A stretch of 64,000 nt of DNA from UBA9300 sp964577305 (lineage in GTDB: Bacteria; Bacteroidota; Bacteroidia; Bacteroidales; VadinHA17), in contig CAZNYS010000001.1 of the NCBI GenBank assembly GCA_964577305.1, forward strand, positions 1 through 64,000, written 5' to 3'. Below, piece by piece: positions 60,318 to 64,000 of this stretch (position 1 is its first letter; each line of letters begins with the position of its first letter). Position numbers and translations under genes: made by a program. The notes under the pieces are model-generated. The model saw only the letters and a program-made list of their open reading frames with translations, was not told the origin of the DNA and did not search any database.

Positions 60318-61346
60318 TTATTTCAGTTTGCGATAATTCAGTTCCCAGTCCCATGCTGATTTCATGGCATCATCGAGAGAATAGCGTGTTGACCAGCCCA
60401 TTTCCTTATTGGCCAGTGAAGGGTCGGCCCAAATCTTTTCAATATCACCCGGCCGCCTGTCGACGACACGGTATTTCAGTTTTTCCCCCGATACTCTTTC
60501 AAAGGAGTCGATAATTTCAAAAACTGATACCCCCTTGCCCGTTCCCAGGTTAAATATTTCATAGTTGTCCTTATTCTTTCCTTCCAGGAGCCTTTTCAGG
60601 GCTACAACATGTGCCTGCGCCAGGTCGATAACGTGCAGGTAATCGCGTATGCACGATCCATCGGGAGTATCATAGTCATCGCCAAATACTCTAAGCTCAT
60701 CCCTTATGCCGGCTGCTGTCTGTGTAATATAGGGCACAAGATTTTCCGGTATACCAATGGGGAGTTCACCGATATGTGACGAAGGATGTGCACCTATAGG
60801 ATTGAAATACCTCAGGGAGATTGCCTTGAGCTCTTTACAGGAATGAAGTGTATCCCTTATTATTTCTTCGCCAATCTGTTTTGTATTTCCGTAAGGCGAA
60901 ACAGCCTCCTGTACCGGGCTATACTCGGGAACAGGTAATGTATCAGGTTGGCCATACACTGTGCATGATGAAGAAAAAACCATTGAAGGGATATTAAAAT
61001 CCTGCATGCACTTCATCAGGTTTAACAACGATACAAGGTTGTTATGATAATAAAGCACTGGTTTTTCCACTGATTCACCCACGGCTTTATAGGCAGCGAA
61101 GTGAATGATGGCTTCAATATCGGGATTAAGGGGAAAAAATCCCTGGAGCCTGTCAAAGTCACACAGGTCAATTTGTTCAAAAACAGGTTTTTTGCCTGTG
61201 ATAAGTCTAATGCCGTCAAGTACTTTAATATCCGAATTAGCCAGGTTATCAATAATAAAGACTTCAAATCCTTCATTCTGCAGTTCAACAACAGTATGTG
61301 AACCGATATAACCTGTTCCTCCTGTAACCAGTACTTTTTTCTTCAT
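60318..61346 (-). CDS. galE: UDP-glucose 4-epimerase
   Basis: A 342-residue SDR epimerase with VTGGTGYIGSHTVVEL, the catalytic serine region FSSSCTVYGQPD, YGNTKQIGEEI (YxxxK) and DYDTPDGSCIRDYLHVIDLA, all typical of GalE. It interconverts UDP-glucose/galactose or the N-acetyl forms. It begins 2 bases after the nucleotide-sugar dehydrogenase gene stops and lies in the same operon. Confidence 0.94.
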   Translation of the reverse strand: MKKKVLVTGGTGYIGSHTVVELQNEGFEVFIIDNLANSDIKVLDGIRLITGKKPVFEQIDLCDFDRLQGFFPLNPDIEAIIHFAAYKAVGESVEKPVLYYHNNLVSLLNLMKCMQDFNIPSMVFSSSCTVYGQPDTLPVPEYSPVQEAVSPYGNTKQIGEEIIRDTLHSCKELKAISLRYFNPIGAHPSSHIGELPIGIPENLVPYITQTAAGIRDELRVFGDDYDTPDGSCIRDYLHVIDLAQAHVVALKRLLEGKNKDNYEIFNLGTGKGVSVFEIIDSFERVSGEKLKYRVVDRRPGDIEKIWADPSLANKEMGWSTRYSLDDAMKSAWDWELNYRKLK

Positions 61347-61348
61347 GC

Positions 61349-62644
61349 CTATAGGCTCCAGTAAGTGAAATTCTTTATTTTACCCTTGTAGATACCTTTT
61401 ATATCAACAAGTATTCCTTTTTTATTCAGCAGTCTGCCGAAATAATCTTCGTCAAGGTTAAGATACTGTTCATGATTCACGGCCACAATCACCGTATCAT
61501 ATTTGCCTTTTGGTTTATCCTTCAGTTCCAATCCGTATTCCTTATTTACCTCCGCAGGATCAGCGTTGGGATCTATCACATCAATTAAAAGACCAAAGTC
61601 GACCAATTCATCGATAACATCAACTACTTTGGAGTTTCTGATGTCAGTCACATTTTCTTTAAATGTAATTCCCATTATGAGCGCTCTGGCTCCTTTGGGG
61701 CTTTTTGAAGATGCAATAATTTTTTTAACGGTTTGTTTTCCAATATACCCTCCCATGCTATCGTTAACGAAGCGGCCTGAATCGATCATCTGGGGGTGAT
61801 AACCAAGCTCTTTGGCTTTATAGGACAGGTAATAGGGATCGACACCTATACAGTGGCCACCCACCAGGCCGGGATAGAACTTCAGGAAGTTCCATTTTGT
61901 TCTGGCTGCTTCCAGCACTTCATAGGTATTGATGCCCATCCTGTTGAATATTATTGATAGCTCATTCATGAAAGCAATATTAATGTCGCGCTGGGTATTC
62001 TCTATAATTTTTGCAGCTTCCGCTACTTTAATTGAGCTTGCCCTGTGTATACCTGCACCAATTATCAGTTCATAAGTCTTAGCTATCTCTTCGGCAGATT
62101 CTTCATCGCAGCCACTTGTAACCTTAACTATCGAGGTGAGCGTATGAACCTTATCACCAGGATTTATTCTTTCAGGGGAGAATCCGGCCTTGAAATCTTC
62201 GCGGTATTTCAAAGAGGAAAATTTTTCAAGCACGGGCACACAGTCTTCCTCAGTACATCCCGGATAAACGGTTGATTCGTAAACCACGTAGTCTCCTTTT
62301 TTCAGTATTTTACCTACGGTTTCTGAGGCTGCCATAACAGGACCCAGATCGGGCAGGTTATGTCTATCGGTAGGTGTAGGCACTGCAATTATATGAAAAG
62401 AGGCTTCCTTAAGGTCTTCGGGGTCGGAAGTGAAATGTATATTGATATCATTAAAGGCTTCGTCAGGTACTTCTTCATTGGGATCCACTCCCTTTCTTAT
62501 GCTCTCGACCCTGTCAGTACGTATATCAAAAGCTATTACATTGATTTTCTTTGCAAACTCCAGGGCTATTGGCAAACCAACATATCCGAGTCCTATAACT
62601 GATAATTTAGTTTTTCCTTCTATTAGTTTTCTGTACATTTTCAA
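61349..62644 (-). CDS. wbpA: UDP-HexNAc 6-dehydrogenase (WbpA/TviB type)
   Basis: NAD-dependent oxidation of UDP-N-acetylhexosamine to the uronic acid. The 431-residue protein has LSVIGLGYVGLPIALEFAK, a conserved ESTVYPGCTEE, FSPERINPGD, and the catalytic cysteine in GLVGGHCIGVDPYYLSYKA. It resembles the WbpA/TviB/VipA group rather than UDP-glucose dehydrogenase. It follows the wbpB-like gene by 3 bases. With wbpB and wbpD it fits a pathway to 2,3-diacetamido-uronic acid sugars. Confidence 0.9.
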   Translation of the reverse strand: MKMYRKLIEGKTKLSVIGLGYVGLPIALEFAKKINVIAFDIRTDRVESIRKGVDPNEEVPDEAFNDINIHFTSDPEDLKEASFHIIAVPTPTDRHNLPDLGPVMAASETVGKILKKGDYVVYESTVYPGCTEEDCVPVLEKFSSLKYREDFKAGFSPERINPGDKVHTLTSIVKVTSGCDEESAEEIAKTYELIIGAGIHRASSIKVAEAAKIIENTQRDINIAFMNELSIIFNRMGINTYEVLEAARTKWNFLKFYPGLVGGHCIGVDPYYLSYKAKELGYHPQMIDSGRFVNDSMGGYIGKQTVKKIIASSKSPKGARALIMGITFKENVTDIRNSKVVDVIDELVDFGLLIDVIDPNADPAEVNKEYGLELKDKPKGKYDTVIVAVNHEQYLNLDEDYFGRLLNKKGILVDIKGIYKGKIKNFTYWSL

Positions 62645-62647
62645 GAT

Positions 62648-63607
62648 TTATTTTACAATGCTAAATGCAAAAGGATGCATTTCCCCTTTCTTTATTTGTT
62701 TTTCGCTGTTTCGTATTTCGTATACTGTTTGCACTGAATTACGTGCATCATCCAATCCATATCCTCCACCTGCAAGGATCTGCCTGTATGTTTTGGTATG
62801 CAGGTCATTAAAGCCACCGCTGAATTCAATCTCATTACCTTCAACGCGTATTGACCTGTATGTTCTCTGTCCCTTCTGTTTTATTTCTTCCGGCAGGTCA
62901 TTATAATCTATACTCAGGAACCACCTTATCCTTGCATTTTCCAGTTCGAGGTATCCTGCCGCCTTATCTTCTTCAAGGAGGTGGACATGATTTTCCTGTG
63001 TGTCACCGAATACCCAGCTGAGTAAATCAAAGAAATGAATACCTATATTGGTAGCCACCCCTCCTGATTTTTGCAGGTGCCCTTTCCATGAGAATTTGTA
63101 CCAGTTTCCCCTGCTGGTGATATACGTAAGATCAATATTGTGTTTCTGATCTTTTTTCTCCTTCATTATTTTTTCTTTAAGGGCAATGATTGAAGGGTGA
63201 AGCCTCAGCTGCAGTACGGTATACACTTTCTTCCCTGTTTCTTTCTCTATCTCCTGTAATGCATCAATATTCCATGGGTTAAGGACTATCGGTTTTTCGC
63301 AGATGGCATCAGCCTGGTGCCTTAGTGCGAACCGTATATGTGAATCATGCAGGAAATTAGGTGAGCATATGCTTACGTAATCAATTTTTATACCTGATCT
63401 TTTAAGTTTCTCAAAATGGCGGTCGAACCGTTCAAACTCAACAAAAAAATCGCTGTCAGGGAAATATGAATCGATAATACCCACGCTGTCAAAAGGATCG
63501 AGGCTGGCAAGGAGGTTATTTCCGGTTTGTTTTATAGCGGCAAGGTGTCGCACTGCTATATAACCTGCCACGCCTATCAGGCCGAAGTTTTTTGACTTAT
63601 CACTCAT
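62648..63607 (-). CDS. wbpB: WbpB/WlbA-type UDP-sugar 3-dehydrogenase (Gfo/Idh/MocA family)
   Basis: A 319-residue oxidoreductase. It has a Rossmann start (FGLIGVAGYIAVRHLAAIK), the WlbA-like stretch LASLDPFDSVGIIDSYFP, YVSICSPNFLHDSHIRFAL, the CEKPIVLNPWNIDAL catalytic-lysine region and VLQLRLHPSIIALK. It oxidises C3 of UDP-GlcNAc-uronic acid for later transamination. The start at 63607 (MSDKSKNFGLIGV) is chosen; the longer frame overlaps wbpD without family sequence. Confidence 0.9.
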   Translation of the reverse strand: MSDKSKNFGLIGVAGYIAVRHLAAIKQTGNNLLASLDPFDSVGIIDSYFPDSDFFVEFERFDRHFEKLKRSGIKIDYVSICSPNFLHDSHIRFALRHQADAICEKPIVLNPWNIDALQEIEKETGKKVYTVLQLRLHPSIIALKEKIMKEKKDQKHNIDLTYITSRGNWYKFSWKGHLQKSGGVATNIGIHFFDLLSWVFGDTQENHVHLLEEDKAAGYLELENARIRWFLSIDYNDLPEEIKQKGQRTYRSIRVEGNEIEFSGGFNDLHTKTYRQILAGGGYGLDDARNSVQTVYEIRNSEKQIKKGEMHPFAFSIVK

Positions 63608-63632
63608 AGGTCCCTTTTTTAATCCTGTAAAA

Positions 63633-64000
63633 CTAATCAATAATTTTAGAAACATCGTTTCCTGAAAGCCTGTATTTCTCTCCACTCTCAGGGCATACGG
63701 CTATGTTATCATCATTGAATTCAAGCCTGTGTCCGTATTCGCTCATCCACCCTGCATGCCTTGCGGGATTACCTATAACAAGCGAATATGGTTTAACCTC
63801 TCTGGTCACTACGGCACCGGCACCAATAAATGCATATTTACCTATATTATTACCACAGATGATGGTGGCGTTTGCTCCTATGCTTGCTCCTTTGCCAACA
63901 ATTGTCTTTACGTACTGATCACGCCTCACCACTGCACTCCTGGGATTGACTATATTGGTAAAGACCATTGAAGGGCCGAGGAATACGTCATCTTCACATA
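63633..64000 (-). CDS. wbpD: WbpD/WlbB-type sugar N-acetyltransferase, partial (5' end beyond window)
   Basis: A left-handed beta-helix acetyltransferase. Hexapeptide repeats are visible: VGKGASIGANATIICGNNIGKYAFIGAGAVV and then VIGNPARHAGW. The frame continues past the Met at 63968 to the window edge as ICEDDVFLGPS, a normal internal part of the family, so the gene is cut by the edge. It should acetylate the 3-amino group produced after WbpB and an aminotransferase. It is followed after 25 bases by wbpB. Confidence 0.9.
   Translation of the reverse strand, partial: CEDDVFLGPSMVFTNIVNPRSAVVRRDQYVKTIVGKGASIGANATIICGNNIGKYAFIGAGAVVTREVKPYSLVIGNPARHAGWMSEYGHRLEFNDDNIAVCPESGEKYRLSGNDVSKIID

Overview
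The window looks like a Bacteroidota chromosome, most likely a free-living Bacteroidales or Marinilabiliales-type member. It carries a complete core type IX secretion locus (porP-gldK-gldL-gldM-gldN). Several Bacteroidota-restricted families occur (DUF4270, DUF4296, DUF4834, DUF5723), many genes are preceded by the Bacteroidota -7 promoter element TAnnTTTG, and Shine-Dalgarno sequences are scarce. Four runs of exactly 100 N mark scaffold joins, so this is a draft, probably metagenomic, assembly. No rRNA, tRNA, CRISPR or prophage was seen.

Layout. 1-6830 (minus): a methionine regulon, SAM-I riboswitch > metY > metX > hom, and after an assembly gap metH, broken at both ends. 7031-8641 (minus): a three-gene cassette of PqqD-like protein, HPr-kinase-like ATPase and S24/S26 peptidase with its own promoter, resembling a peptide-modification (RiPP-type) module without a visible precursor. 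8720-9940: a REP-associated tyrosine transposase (RAYT) gene inside an array of two-hairpin repeats, then low-complexity repeats. 9947-16575: rnr, a four-helix-bundle gene between inverted repeat arms, an ABC exporter, a decayed sodium/solute symporter, a universal stress protein and a MITE-like element. 16694-21906: asnS-rpoN-membrane protein, a glycosyltransferase and a hemerythrin-like protein lacking iron ligands. 21909-26269 (minus): rbfA > methyltransferase > LolE-like permease > DUF4296 lipoprotein > amidohydrolase. 26373-32120: trpS, a second repeat-flanked four-helix-bundle gene, a terminator-rich region that may hold a structured RNA, a cyanophycinase-like lipoprotein and a TonB-dependent receptor. 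32593-38545 (plus): an envelope operon. 38542-41303: mlaF-mlaE and manC. 41387-47186 (minus): the T9SS core. 47376-56964: an arginase-fold protein without metal ligands, topA, a class A PBP, and panC-panD-membrane protein-radA. 57107-59219: a half-length starch-synthase-like protein and a DUF4270 lipoprotein. 59242-64000 (minus): nucleotide-sugar genes wbpD-wbpB-wbpA-galE-rfbB running off the right edge.

How it fits together. The methionine genes form a direct-sulfhydrylation pathway (homoserine, O-acylhomoserine, homocysteine, methionine) under SAM feedback. The T9SS core and the Wbp-type acetamido-sugar genes may be linked, because T9SS cargo in relatives is anchored to a lipopolysaccharide that needs this kind of sugar; that link is inference. 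The most unusual content is intergenic: at least five families of short-period repeats, usually as fold-back arms, two of which bracket four-helix-bundle genes and one of which resembles an in-frame insert in metH; and the RAYT hairpin array, where the linker is conserved while the stems differ but keep pairing.
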